Assembly: GCF_049800775.1 (NCBI RefSeq)
Contig: NZ_JBNAFR010000008.1
Coordinates: forward strand, 119,151 to 183,150
Direction: 5' to 3'
DNA length: 64,000 nucleotides
Source: Dinoroseobacter sp049800775
GTDB lineage: Bacteria > Pseudomonadota > Alphaproteobacteria > Rhodobacterales > Rhodobacteraceae
Shown here: piece by piece, positions 1 through 7,817 of the stretch
Position numbering within the stretch: the first letter of the stretch is position 1
Layout: each line of letters opens with the position of its first letter
Notes under the pieces: generated by a model
The model's database searches: none
Told to the model about the DNA's origin: nothing
What the model saw: the letters and a program-made list of their open reading frames with translations, nothing else
Program-made: the position numbers and the translations under genes

Positions 1-1
1 C

Positions 2-301
2 GTGCCCTTCTATGTGGCGCTGCCATCGCCAACCATCGATTGGACCGTCACCGATGGCGTGGCCGAGATCCCCATCGAAGAGCGAGACAGCCGCGAGATC
101 ACCCATATTCAGGGCCGGACCGAGGCGGGCGCGATTGGCGCGGTGCAGGTCACGCCCGATAGCACGCCAGGCGGGAACCCGGCCTTTGACGTGACGCCGA
201 ACCGGCTGGTGACCGGGCTGATCACCGAGCGCGGGGTCTGCGAGGCATCGGCGTCCGGGCTGGCCGGGCTGTTTCCGGATTTCGCGCAGGCGGCGCAGTA
301 A
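2..301 (+). CDS. mtnA: S-methyl-5-thioribose-1-phosphate isomerase (MtnA) family, C-terminal fragment
   Basis: The window opens inside this gene; only the last 99 residues are visible. They carry the typical MtnA C-terminus: a PFYVALPSPTIDWT stretch, then PIEERDSREITH, then NPAFDVTPNRLVTGLITERG. The family converts 5-methylthioribose-1-P (or 5-deoxyribose-1-P) to the 1-phospho-ketose. The catalytic Cys and Asp lie upstream, outside the window, so activity cannot be judged. The stop is followed after only 3 nt by the GTG of a SorC-type regulator, and a class II aldolase comes next, which suggests one operon. Isomerase plus aldolase recalls the DHAP shunt for 5-deoxy or methylthio pentoses; that functional link is inference. 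Confidence 0.85.
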   Translation: MPFYVALPSPTIDWTVTDGVAEIPIEERDSREITHIQGRTEAGAIGAVQVTPDSTPGGNPAFDVTPNRLVTGLITERGVCEASASGLAGLFPDFAQAAQ

Positions 302-304
302 CGC

Positions 305-1303
305 GTGCCGGCCCAGGCCCTTCCACCGGCAAAGGCGCGCGGCGCGGCGGATCCCGCCCGGCTCGCGCCGCGGGACGATGCGCCCTTCATCGAGGCGGCC
401 TGGCTTTATTACCATGACGGTCTGAACCAGACCGAGATCGCCGAGCGGATGCGGATCAGCCGTGCCTCGGTCGTGAACTACCTCAACGAGGCGCGAGCGC
501 GGGGCTGGGTGCGGCTGCATCTGGACAGCGACGTGTTTCGGGGCCACAGGCTCGCCGCCGAGCTTTGCGCGGTCTACGGTCTGGCCGAAGCGTTGGTCAT
601 TCCCGATGACCCTGCCGAGCCCGAAGGCGCGGCCCGGGTTACCCAGGCCGCTGCCGATTGGCTGCCGCGCCTGCTGGAGCCCGGCGACCGGCTGGGCGTC
701 TCTTGGGGGGCGACGGTCTATCAGATGGCGCAGAAGGTGCCGCCCCATCCGATCCCCGATCTGACGGTGATCCAGCTTCTGGGCTCGCGCCCGGCCGCGC
801 TTGGCTTTGCCGCCGAGACCTGCACGGCGATGCTGGCCCAGCGGTTGGGGGGGCAGTGCATCAACCTGCATGTGCCCCTGATCCTGTCGAACAAGGCCCT
901 GCGCGATGCGCTGTGCGACGAGCCCGTGGTCCGGTCCCAGCTCGAGGCGCTGGCGGGCTGCAACAAGACCGTGCTGGCCTGCGGGACCTGTGATGGCGAT
1001 GCCCATGTGGTGCGCAGCGGGATCCTGAGTGCCGAGGCGATTGCGGGCTACCGCTCCAAGGGCGCCACGGGCGTGATCTGCGGACGGCTGATCGATCAGG
1101 CGGGCGCGCCCATGGTGACCGAGGTCGAGGAGCGGATGATCGGCGTCACGCTCGACCAGATGCGCGGCAAGGACATGGCCCTGCTGGTGGCGGCTGGCCC
1201 AGGCCGGGCAGAACCGGCCCGCGCCGCCCTGCGCGGTGGCTTTGTCACCCATCTCGCCACCAGCACCCGGATCGCCCAAGACCTGTTGGAGAGAACCCCA
1301 TGA
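305..1303 (+). CDS. SorC/DeoR-type sugar-binding transcriptional regulator
   Basis: A 332-residue protein with the SorC-family layout. An N-terminal helix-turn-helix (about residues 28-70, with NQTEIAERMRISRASVVNYL as the recognition helix region) is followed by a large sugar-phosphate-binding domain (about 85-325) with the GVSWGATVYQMA segment of NagB/RpiA-like effector domains. It starts at GTG 305, 3 nt after the mtnA-like stop, and its stop overlaps the aldolase start by 4 nt (ATGA). It is therefore co-transcribed with the enzymes it probably controls. The effector is likely a phosphorylated intermediate. It is a diverged paralogue of the second SorC regulator at 11599. Confidence 0.88.
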   Translation: MPAQALPPAKARGAADPARLAPRDDAPFIEAAWLYYHDGLNQTEIAERMRISRASVVNYLNEARARGWVRLHLDSDVFRGHRLAAELCAVYGLAEALVIPDDPAEPEGAARVTQAAADWLPRLLEPGDRLGVSWGATVYQMAQKVPPHPIPDLTVIQLLGSRPAALGFAAETCTAMLAQRLGGQCINLHVPLILSNKALRDALCDEPVVRSQLEALAGCNKTVLACGTCDGDAHVVRSGILSAEAIAGYRSKGATGVICGRLIDQAGAPMVTEVEERMIGVTLDQMRGKDMALLVAAGPGRAEPARAALRGGFVTHLATSTRIAQDLLERTP

Positions 1304-1998
1304 GCCCGACGCCCGCCCCACCACCCGCCGCCCCGCTGCCTGATACGACCGAGACCCGTCAGGCGCTGATCGATGCCTGCCTGTGGATGAATGCCCGCCA
1401 CCTCAATCAGGGGACCTCGGGCAATATCTCGGCCCGAATCGCGGAAGGCATCCTCATCACCCCCTCGGGTGTGCCCTATGAAGAGCTGACGCCCGAGGCG
1501 ATGGTGACGATCCCGCTGGCGGATCTGCCTCCGGCCTCCGGGCCGAAACCGTCCTCGGAATGGCCTTTTCATCAGGGGATGCACCAGGCCCGTCCGGATA
1601 TGCCCGTGGTCCTGCATGCCCATCCGCCCTATTGCAGCGTGCTTGCGGTGCAGCGCCGGGCGATCCCGCCCTGCCACTACATGATCGCGGCCTTTGGCGG
1701 CCATGACGTGCCGCTGGCGGATTACGCGCTGTTCGGCAGCCCGGAGCTCTGCGCGAACATGGCCGAGATCATGGCCGATCGCCACGCCTGCCTCATGGCC
1801 AATCATGGGGCGACCGTGCTGGGCGAGACCATCGAGAAGGCCCGCTGGCGCCTCGAAGAGCTCGAAACCCTCGCGCGGACCTATCTCTTCAGCAGCATCG
1901 GCGGCGCGGCCCAACTACTGAGCGAGGCCGAGATCGCCGAAGTGCTCGTGGCCTTTCAGAGTTACGGGCCAAGCAATGACACAGAGACGGCAAGCTAG
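1300..1998 (+). CDS. Class II aldolase (fuculose-phosphate aldolase / AraD family)
   Basis: A 232-residue class II, zinc-dependent aldolase. The visible active site includes the TSGNIS phosphate loop (about 39-44), the acidic residue E87 in SSEWPFH, zinc ligands H106 and H108 in LHAHPPY, and H169 in ANHG. Family members cleave a 1-phospho-ketose to DHAP and an aldehyde. Located after the mtnA-like isomerase, the simplest reading is cleavage of a ribulose-1-P derivative, as in the DHAP shunt (Ald2). The start overlaps the regulator stop (ATGA), and an aldo/keto reductase follows 12 nt downstream that could reduce the released aldehyde. Substrate is inferred, not seen. Confidence 0.88.
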   Translation: MSPTPAPPPAAPLPDTTETRQALIDACLWMNARHLNQGTSGNISARIAEGILITPSGVPYEELTPEAMVTIPLADLPPASGPKPSSEWPFHQGMHQARPDMPVVLHAHPPYCSVLAVQRRAIPPCHYMIAAFGGHDVPLADYALFGSPELCANMAEIMADRHACLMANHGATVLGETIEKARWRLEELETLARTYLFSSIGGAAQLLSEAEIAEVLVAFQSYGPSNDTETAS

Positions 1999-2010
1999 GG
2001 GAGGCGCGCC

Positions 2011-3090
2011 ATGCAATACCGCATGCTCGGACGGACGGGGCTCAAGATCTCGGTCATCACCATGGGAACCTTCACCTTTGGCGGGCAGGGGGCCTTCGGG
2101 CGCACCGCCAGTCAGGGCGTGCCCGAGGCGCGCAAGCTGGTCGACACCTGTCTCGATCACGGTGTGAACATGTTCGACACCGCGAACATGTATTCCACGG
2201 GCCTGTCAGAAGAGATCCTTGGCGAGATCCTCAACGGGCGCGATGACGACGTGCTCGTCACCTCCAAAGCGCGGATGCCCATGGGCGCTGGGCCCAATGA
2301 CGAGGGGGTCTCGCGCTGGCACCTGATCCGGGAATGCGAGCGCTCGCTCAAGCGGCTGCGCCGGGACCATATCGACCTCTATTACATGCATGAATGGGAT
2401 GGCCTCACCCCGGTCGAGGAAAAACTTGCCGCCCTCGACACGCTGATCCAGCAGGGCAAGGTGCGCTATGCCGGGTGCTCGAACTATTCGGGCTGGCAGG
2501 TGATGAAATCCCTCGCCGCAGCACCCAGCCATGCCAGCCGTTTTGTCGCCCAGCAGATCCACTACACGCTCGAAGCGCGGGAGGCGGAGTACGAGCTTCT
2601 ACCGCTCTCGGTGGATCAAGGGCTCGGCGTTCAGGTCTGGTCGCCCCTGGCTGCCGGGCTCTTGTCGGGCAAGCACCAGCGCGGCGCGGGGCTCGCCGAA
2701 GGCTCGCGGCAGGCGCAGGGCTGGGACGAGCCGCCGATCCGCGACATGGAACGGCTCTGGACGATTGTCGATGCCCTGACCGAGATCGGCGAGGCCCATG
2801 GCGTCGAGGCCGCGCAGGTCGCACTTGCCTGGCTGCTGACCCGTCCGGCGGTGGCCTCGCTCGTGGTGGGCGGACGCATGGCGGACCAGTTCGAGCGGAA
2901 CTTCCGGGCGGTGGATCTGGTGCTGTCGGAGGAGGAGCTGACCCGGCTGAACGATGTGAGCCGTCTGCCGCTGCTTTATCCCTATTGGCACCAGCATAAC
3001 TTCGCGCGGCCCCGGTTCAGCCCGGCGGATCAGGCGCTCCATGCGGATTACCCGGACCGCCATTATGGCGGCGAAGACGGTCTGATCTGA
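2011..3090 (+). CDS. Aldo/keto reductase
   Basis: A 359-residue TIM-barrel NADPH-dependent oxidoreductase of the AKR superfamily (potassium-channel beta-subunit/YghZ-like branch). The catalytic tetrad is readable: Asp in MFDTAN, Tyr in MYSTGLSEE, Lys in VTSKARM and His in YYMHEWD. The C-terminal LVVGGRMADQFERN segment matches the cofactor-phosphate region. It is the last gene of the rightward operon beginning with the mtnA-like gene. In context it may reduce an aldehyde product of the aldolase or act on the sugar directly. A short GC-rich inverted repeat (3104-3119) follows, and the next gene is convergent. Confidence 0.9.
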   Translation: MQYRMLGRTGLKISVITMGTFTFGGQGAFGRTASQGVPEARKLVDTCLDHGVNMFDTANMYSTGLSEEILGEILNGRDDDVLVTSKARMPMGAGPNDEGVSRWHLIRECERSLKRLRRDHIDLYYMHEWDGLTPVEEKLAALDTLIQQGKVRYAGCSNYSGWQVMKSLAAAPSHASRFVAQQIHYTLEAREAEYELLPLSVDQGLGVQVWSPLAAGLLSGKHQRGAGLAEGSRQAQGWDEPPIRDMERLWTIVDALTEIGEAHGVEAAQVALAWLLTRPAVASLVVGGRMADQFERNFRAVDLVLSEEELTRLNDVSRLPLLYPYWHQHNFARPRFSPADQALHADYPDRHYGGEDGLI

Positions 3091-3130
3091 GGCGGTGGGG
3101 GGAGGCCCTGGTCAGGGCCGGCCCCTTGGG

Positions 3131-3709
3131 TCATTCGGCGGGCTGGATGTCCAAGGTGATGTTGGCGTACCACTCCGCCAGGGCCCGGATTTCCTCATTG
3201 CTGAGATCCGCCGAAATCTCGGTCATGATCTCATGCTGGCGTTTGCCGCTGCGAAAGGCCTTGAGCTGCGTATCGATATAGATGTTCACCTCGCCGGCCA
3301 GATTGGGCGCATCGAGCAGGACCGAGATCCCATCCGCCCCATGGCAGGACACGCAGGCCGCCGGGGCCTGTTCGGCGCTCACCCCCTCGGGCAGGGTGGC
3401 CACGACCCGGTGGTTCGCATACCAGGCCGACACGTCCGAAATCTGCTGCGCCGAAAGCCCGGAGGCCACCACGCTCATCATCTCATGGGCGCGCGCCCCG
3501 GTCTTGAAGGCCATGAGCTGCGCTTCGAGATATTCCTTGGGCTCGCCGCCGATATGTGGGGCGATCGGGATCGCCGCATAGCCATCCACCCCGTGACAGG
3601 TCCGGCACATATTGGCAATCTTGCGGCCCGCGGCGGGGTCGCCCGCGAAGACCGGGGTCCCCCCGGCGAGCATCAGCCCGCCGAGAAGAGTGATGGCGAC
3701 AAGCCTCAT
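3131..3709 (-). CDS. Periplasmic diheme cytochrome c (c4-like)
   Basis: A 192-residue exported protein. An N-terminal signal peptide of about 22 residues (ending VFA) is followed by two homologous cytochrome c domains, each with one heme motif: CRTCH at 35-39 and CVSCH at 119-123. The two-domain size and spacing match cytochrome c4 / c-type electron acceptors. The start overlaps the stop of the PQQ-type dehydrogenase upstream (4-nt ATGA overlap), so the two are translationally coupled and this cytochrome is the obvious electron acceptor of that dehydrogenase. Confidence 0.9.
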   Translation of the reverse strand: MRLVAITLLGGLMLAGGTPVFAGDPAAGRKIANMCRTCHGVDGYAAIPIAPHIGGEPKEYLEAQLMAFKTGARAHEMMSVVASGLSAQQISDVSAWYANHRVVATLPEGVSAEQAPAACVSCHGADGISVLLDAPNLAGEVNIYIDTQLKAFRSGKRQHEIMTEISADLSNEEIRALAEWYANITLDIQPAE

Positions 3710-4971
3710 TGAGCGGCCATGCCCACATAGGCGATGCGCCAGATCGCGCCTGCGAAGTCGTCGGAGATCAGCATGGAGCCATCGGGCAGGAACTCGATAT
3801 CCATGGGACGTCCGCGATACTCGCCGGTCTCTTCATTGAGCCAGCCATCGGCAAAGACCTCGGCCCCGACCGCATCGCCGGTTTCCGGATCCAGCGCCGT
3901 GAACATCACCCGGGCGCCCACGGGCTCGGTCCGGTTCCAGGACCCATGCTGGGCCCAGAAGATGCCGCCGTGATATTGCTCGGGATAGCTGCTGTCATGG
4001 TAGAACCGCATGCCCAGATCCGCCGCATGGGCGGTCAGTTCAAGCTGCGGCTCGACAAAGCTCACGCCCTCGGGGCGGGGCGCATCGCTTTCCGAAATGA
4101 TCTCGACCCGGCTGTTGGTCCAGGGGAAGCCGAAATGCTGGCCCGCCTCGGTCTGCCGGTTCAGCTCGCCCGGCGGGATGTCATCACCCATGCCGTCGAC
4201 CTGGTTGTCGGTCCACCACAGCTCGCCCGTGGCCGGGTTGAAATCTTGCCCCACGGAGTTGCGCACGCCGCGGGTATAGACCTCGCGCTCGGACCCGTCG
4301 GTGTTCATGCGGATGATCCCGCCGATGCCGATCTCGTCATAGAGCTCGATCTTGTCCACGGGCTGCACGTTATGCGGCTGGCCAAGCGAGACATAGAGCT
4401 TGCCATCCGGGCCGATATCGCAGACCCGCGCCGAGTGGTTGAAGCTCTCTTCCTCCTCGGGGATCAGCTCGCCCTGAGCGACGACCGTACCGACAGCGAT
4501 ATCCGGGCTCTCGAAGAAGAACTCCGCCGCCGGGAAGACGAGGATGCGGTTGCGCTCGGCGATATAGAGGAACCCGTCCGGCGAGAAGCAGGGGCCGTTC
4601 GGGATGTCGAAGGTCACCGAGGGGGCGAAGTCCTTGACCTCATCGGCCACCCGGTCCCGGTCGCGGTCTACGATCGCCCAGACCTTGTCCTTGCGTGTTC
4701 CGGCAAAAAGCACCGTGCCCTGCGGGGCCATGGACATGGAACGTGCATCCGGCACCACGGCATAGAGGCTCACCTCGAACCCGTCGGGCACGTTGATATG
4801 CTCCAGAATGTTGGTCAGCGCAGTGGCGCGTTCTCCTTCCTGATCGATGAAGGTGAAGGTCGCGTCGGTCTTCTGCATGTTGCTGAGTTTTTCCATGTTG
4901 TCCTGGGCCAGGGTCGGGCCAGTCAGCATGGTTCCGAGCAGCAGCCCGGCAATACAGGATTTGTAAGTCAT
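3706..4971 (-). CDS. PQQ-dependent sugar dehydrogenase (GDH-B/sorbosone dehydrogenase-like beta-propeller)
   Basis: A secreted protein of about 421 residues with the features of six-bladed soluble quinoprotein sugar dehydrogenases: an N-terminal signal peptide (MTYKSC..., cleavage near LAQ), blade repeats such as GPDGKLYVSLGQPHN and EREVYTRGVRNSVGQDFNPA, and a final blade with EFLPDGSMLISDDF. I chose ATG at 4971 over an upstream ATG at 5040 because a GGAGGAAAAT ribosome site sits directly before it and it begins the signal peptide. It is expressed with the diheme cytochrome c, so periplasmic oxidation of the transported sugar or a derivative is likely. Its own promoter region carries a palindrome (5102-5118). 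Confidence 0.82.
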   Translation of the reverse strand: MTYKSCIAGLLLGTMLTGPTLAQDNMEKLSNMQKTDATFTFIDQEGERATALTNILEHINVPDGFEVSLYAVVPDARSMSMAPQGTVLFAGTRKDKVWAIVDRDRDRVADEVKDFAPSVTFDIPNGPCFSPDGFLYIAERNRILVFPAAEFFFESPDIAVGTVVAQGELIPEEEESFNHSARVCDIGPDGKLYVSLGQPHNVQPVDKIELYDEIGIGGIIRMNTDGSEREVYTRGVRNSVGQDFNPATGELWWTDNQVDGMGDDIPPGELNRQTEAGQHFGFPWTNSRVEIISESDAPRPEGVSFVEPQLELTAHAADLGMRFYHDSSYPEQYHGGIFWAQHGSWNRTEPVGARVMFTALDPETGDAVGAEVFADGWLNEETGEYRGRPMDIEFLPDGSMLISDDFAGAIWRIAYVGMAAQ

Positions 4972-5087
4972 ATTTTCCTCCCAATGTCTCATCAAAGCCC
5001 GCCGAGATCTGTGTGTCGGTCGTGCTCCATGAGGGGTCATGATCGCTTTACGTAAGGGAATCTGTCAACAGTCTTGGGCGTTCCTCC

Positions 5088-5135
5088 TGTCTAGATAATT
5101 TTACAATCTTGCGTTGTATGGCAAATGCTTAGACA
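5088..5135. promoter_or_regulatory. Nested palindrome upstream of the PQQ-dehydrogenase/cytochrome pair
   Basis: An inner inverted repeat TACAA-N7-TTGTA (5102-5118) lies inside an outer TGTCTA...TAGACA repeat (5088-5093 and 5130-5135) with nearly the same centre. The stretch is AT-rich compared with its surroundings. On the minus strand it precedes the dehydrogenase start by about 120-160 nt. This is the geometry of a repressor operator overlapping a promoter. The regulator is unknown; neither half resembles the SorC-type palindrome at 11501-11531. Confidence 0.4.
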
Positions 5136-5159
5136 CCTGAATGGAGCAGGGCGGCGGGC

Positions 5160-5771
5160 TCATTCGACGGCCACCGCCGCCTTGACCACCGAGTGCATGG
5201 CCAGCATCCCCGGATCGTCCATCCCGATGCTCTTCTCGCCAAAGATCCGCGCCCGCCCGACCGTGGCGGGTTTGTCGCGAAACGCGTCGAGGGCCTCATC
5301 CACGGCGCGGGACGCAGCGGCCGCGCGCGCCCCCGGCGCGGCCTCGGCGAGGGCCTTGGCCAGCGCATCGAGGCTGTCGAGCACGGTCTTGCCCCCAAGT
5401 TCGGCCTTGCCACGCTCCTGCATCTTGTCGCGCGCGCCCGCGATCAGATCGGCCATGGCCTCGGGCGCGATCTCGGTCTGGCCGCGCAGGGCCTTGGCCG
5501 CACTCATCAGCCCCGTGGCCATCAGCGTGCCATAGGAGGAGCCGGAGGATTCCGTGAAGGCCTTGGCACAGCTCAGCAGCGCCATGCCCAGATCCTCGGG
5601 CAGCGCCTCCTTGCGCTCAGAGATCGCCCGCATCCCTCGGGTCATGGTCACGCCCAGATCGCCATCCCCGAGCGCCCCATCGGCGCTGTTAAGCATGTCG
5701 AAATCCCGCTCCATCGCGGCGGTGATCCGGTCGATGGCCGCCAGAAGCGTCTCGCGGGTGATCGCCATCAC
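5160..5771 (-). CDS. dhaL: Dihydroxyacetone kinase-type ADP/ATP-binding subunit DhaL
   Basis: A 203-residue all-helical nucleotide-binding subunit of the two-part DhaK/DhaL kinases. The Mg-nucleotide site is readable as three Asp residues in DGALGDGDLGVTM (about 29-41), and the SGSSYGTLM loop follows. The start overlaps the dhaK stop by 4 nt. No DhaM (PTS phosphoryl donor) is present in the window, so an ATP-dependent kinase is more likely than a PTS-coupled one. It lies downstream of the ABC transporter genes, which suggests that the imported compound or its ketose derivative is phosphorylated here. Confidence 0.88.
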   Translation of the reverse strand: MMAITRETLLAAIDRITAAMERDFDMLNSADGALGDGDLGVTMTRGMRAISERKEALPEDLGMALLSCAKAFTESSGSSYGTLMATGLMSAAKALRGQTEIAPEAMADLIAGARDKMQERGKAELGGKTVLDSLDALAKALAEAAPGARAAAASRAVDEALDAFRDKPATVGRARIFGEKSIGMDDPGMLAMHSVVKAAVAVE

Positions 5772-6766
5772 ACCCTCCAGAACGCGCAGTCACAGGGCGC
5801 GGTGAGCAGGGCCTCGAGCGCGTCATCGAGCTTGCAGAGCGTAAAGGACACCCCGGCCATCTCCATGGAGGTGGCATAGCGCCCAACGAGCGGCATCACG
5901 ACGGTGGCCCCCACCGCGTCGAGCCGCGCCTTGACGATCCGGTAGAGGATATAGAGCTCTTCGGGCGGGGTCGCGCCGAGCGAGTTGACCATGATCGAGA
6001 CCCGGTCCCCCTCGGCCAGCGGCATGTCCGCCAGCAGGCGGTCCATCATCTCGGAGGCGACCTCGTCGGCGCTGCGCAGCTTGCCGCGCCAGACCCCGGG
6101 CTCGCCATGGATGCCCATGCCCATCTCCATCTCGTCCTCGGCGATCTCGAAGGTGGGCTTGCCCGCTTGCGGCACCGTGCAGGGCGACAGGGCCGCGCCC
6201 ACGGACCGGCAGGCATCGGCAGCCTTCTGGGCCACGGCGGTCACCGCGGCCAGATCCTGCCCGGCCTCGGCGGCGGCCCCGGCCATCTTGAACGCATAGA
6301 CCATGCCGGCCACACCGCGCCGTTTCTCGCGCTCTTCGGGCGGGGCCGAGGCCACGTCATCGGCCAAGAGGACCGTCGTGCAGTCGATATCGTCGAACTC
6401 CACCAGCTCCCCGGCCATGTCGAAATTCATCACGTCGCCGCCGTAATTCCCGTAAAGCCGCAGCACACCCGCCCCGGTATCGGCGGCCCGGATCGCATCA
6501 GCCATCTGTTCGGCCGAGGGGGAGGCGAAGACATCGCCAATCGCGCAGGCATCCAGAAGCCCGGTGCCCACATAGCCCGTGAAGACCGGCAGATGCCCCG
6601 AGCCGCCGCCGGTCACGATCCCGACCTTGCCCGCCTTGCCGGGGGTGGCGCGGGCGACGACCTTGCCGCTCTCGCCATGGAGCCGGTAATACTCCGGATG
6701 CGCAGCGGTCAGGCCCGCCAGCATCTCGTCCACGTAATCCTCGGGTCGGTTGAGTAGCTTTTTCAT
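5768..6766 (-). CDS. dhaK: Dihydroxyacetone kinase-type substrate-binding subunit DhaK
   Basis: A 332-residue DhaK-family subunit. The catalytic residues are conserved: H58 in GGGSGHLP, D111 in GNYGGDVMNFD, and H220 in GMGIHGEPG (the His that binds the carbonyl covalently as a hemiaminal in the family). The canonical GSGHEP motif reads GSGHLP here, a variant that separates this copy from true dihydroxyacetone kinases and leaves room for a larger ketose such as an erythrulose-type substrate (inference). It is transcribed after the two permease genes, with dhaL translationally coupled behind it. Confidence 0.88.
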   Translation of the reverse strand: MKKLLNRPEDYVDEMLAGLTAAHPEYYRLHGESGKVVARATPGKAGKVGIVTGGGSGHLPVFTGYVGTGLLDACAIGDVFASPSAEQMADAIRAADTGAGVLRLYGNYGGDVMNFDMAGELVEFDDIDCTTVLLADDVASAPPEEREKRRGVAGMVYAFKMAGAAAEAGQDLAAVTAVAQKAADACRSVGAALSPCTVPQAGKPTFEIAEDEMEMGMGIHGEPGVWRGKLRSADEVASEMMDRLLADMPLAEGDRVSIMVNSLGATPPEELYILYRIVKARLDAVGATVVMPLVGRYATSMEMAGVSFTLCKLDDALEALLTAPCDCAFWRV

Positions 6767-6796
6767 GTCGTCCTCCTCCCGGTCAGACTGTCTCGC

Positions 6797-7810
6797 TTAT
6801 TTTGGAGCCTTGGCGAAGCTGTTGCGCAGGGTGGCCAGGGCGTTGGTGTTGATCACCATCACGAGGATCAGAAGCGCGCCCCAGATCAGCTCGCGCGCGA
6901 AGTTCGAGACCTGCAGCATGTTGAGCCCGCTCGACAGGAACTGCATGGACAGCACCGCGAGCACCACGCCGATCACCCTTCCATAGCCGCCATAGGGGTT
7001 CACCCCGCCCAGCACCGCGATCAGCACCGCCAGCAGCAGGTAGGACGAGCCATAATCCGCCTTGGCCGAGTTCGCCCGGCTCATGATGATCAGCCCGGCG
7101 ATCGAGGCGAACATCCCAGCGATCACATAGACCTTCAGGAGCATCCGGTTGATGTCGATCGCCGCATATATTGCCGCCAGCGGGTTGGCCCCGTACATGG
7201 TCACCCGCAGGCCAAAGGCCGTGCGCGTCAGGATGAGGTGCAGGATTACCGCCAGTAGCGCGAAGAGGATGAGTGGCACCGGCACGCCCATGACCTGCGC
7301 ATTGCCGATCAGCGCCACGGTGCCCGGAAAGCCCATCACAGCACTACCGCCGGTCATGGCGATGGCAAAGCCCGTGAAAACGAGGCCCGAGCCCAGGGTC
7401 GCGAGGATCGGGGGCAGGCCGAAAAACGCCACAAGGCAGCCATTGGCGAGCCCCGCAATGGCGCCGATACAGAGCGCCGCCGTGATCGCGATGGCCAGCC
7501 AGATCGCCGATTGCCCGGCGGCCATCTCGGGGCTGGTGAATTGCGTGAGGATCAACGCCGCGATCACCGCCGAGAGGTTCGCGATCCCCACCACCGACAG
7601 GTCTATCCCGCCGGTCATCATCGCCAGCGTCATCGCCAATGCGAGGATGGCGAATTCCGGGAACTGGAACGCCATGGAGGTCAGGTTCTGCGACGACAGG
7701 AACCGGTCCGGCGACAGCACCGCCATCAGCCCGAAGACGAAGACCGCGATCACCAGTAGCCGGAATTCCGGCGCGGCGGTGAAGGTCGAAGTGGAGGCTT
7801 GCTTGCTCAT
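6797..7810 (-). CDS. Sugar ABC transporter permease (RbsC/LsrC/RhaP family), first
   Basis: A 337-residue polytopic membrane protein with about ten hydrophobic segments and the carbohydrate-uptake-transporter-2 signature MMTGGIDLSVVGIANL near residue 65, followed by GGVNPYGGYG near residue 270. It forms the inner-membrane channel with the second permease encoded immediately upstream (7-nt gap). Two different permeases with one double ATPase is the arrangement of rhamnose and Lsr systems rather than of simple ribose systems. Confidence 0.9.
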   Translation of the reverse strand: MSKQASTSTFTAAPEFRLLVIAVFVFGLMAVLSPDRFLSSQNLTSMAFQFPEFAILALAMTLAMMTGGIDLSVVGIANLSAVIAALILTQFTSPEMAAGQSAIWLAIAITAALCIGAIAGLANGCLVAFFGLPPILATLGSGLVFTGFAIAMTGGSAVMGFPGTVALIGNAQVMGVPVPLILFALLAVILHLILTRTAFGLRVTMYGANPLAAIYAAIDINRMLLKVYVIAGMFASIAGLIIMSRANSAKADYGSSYLLLAVLIAVLGGVNPYGGYGRVIGVVLAVLSMQFLSSGLNMLQVSNFARELIWGALLILVMVINTNALATLRNSFAKAPK

Positions 7811-7817
7811 GAAATCC

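Noticed and set aside
3709..5055. A 448-codon frame opposite the PQQ dehydrogenase
   Set aside because: Antisense shadow caused by high GC in the third codon position; no homology and no ribosome site.
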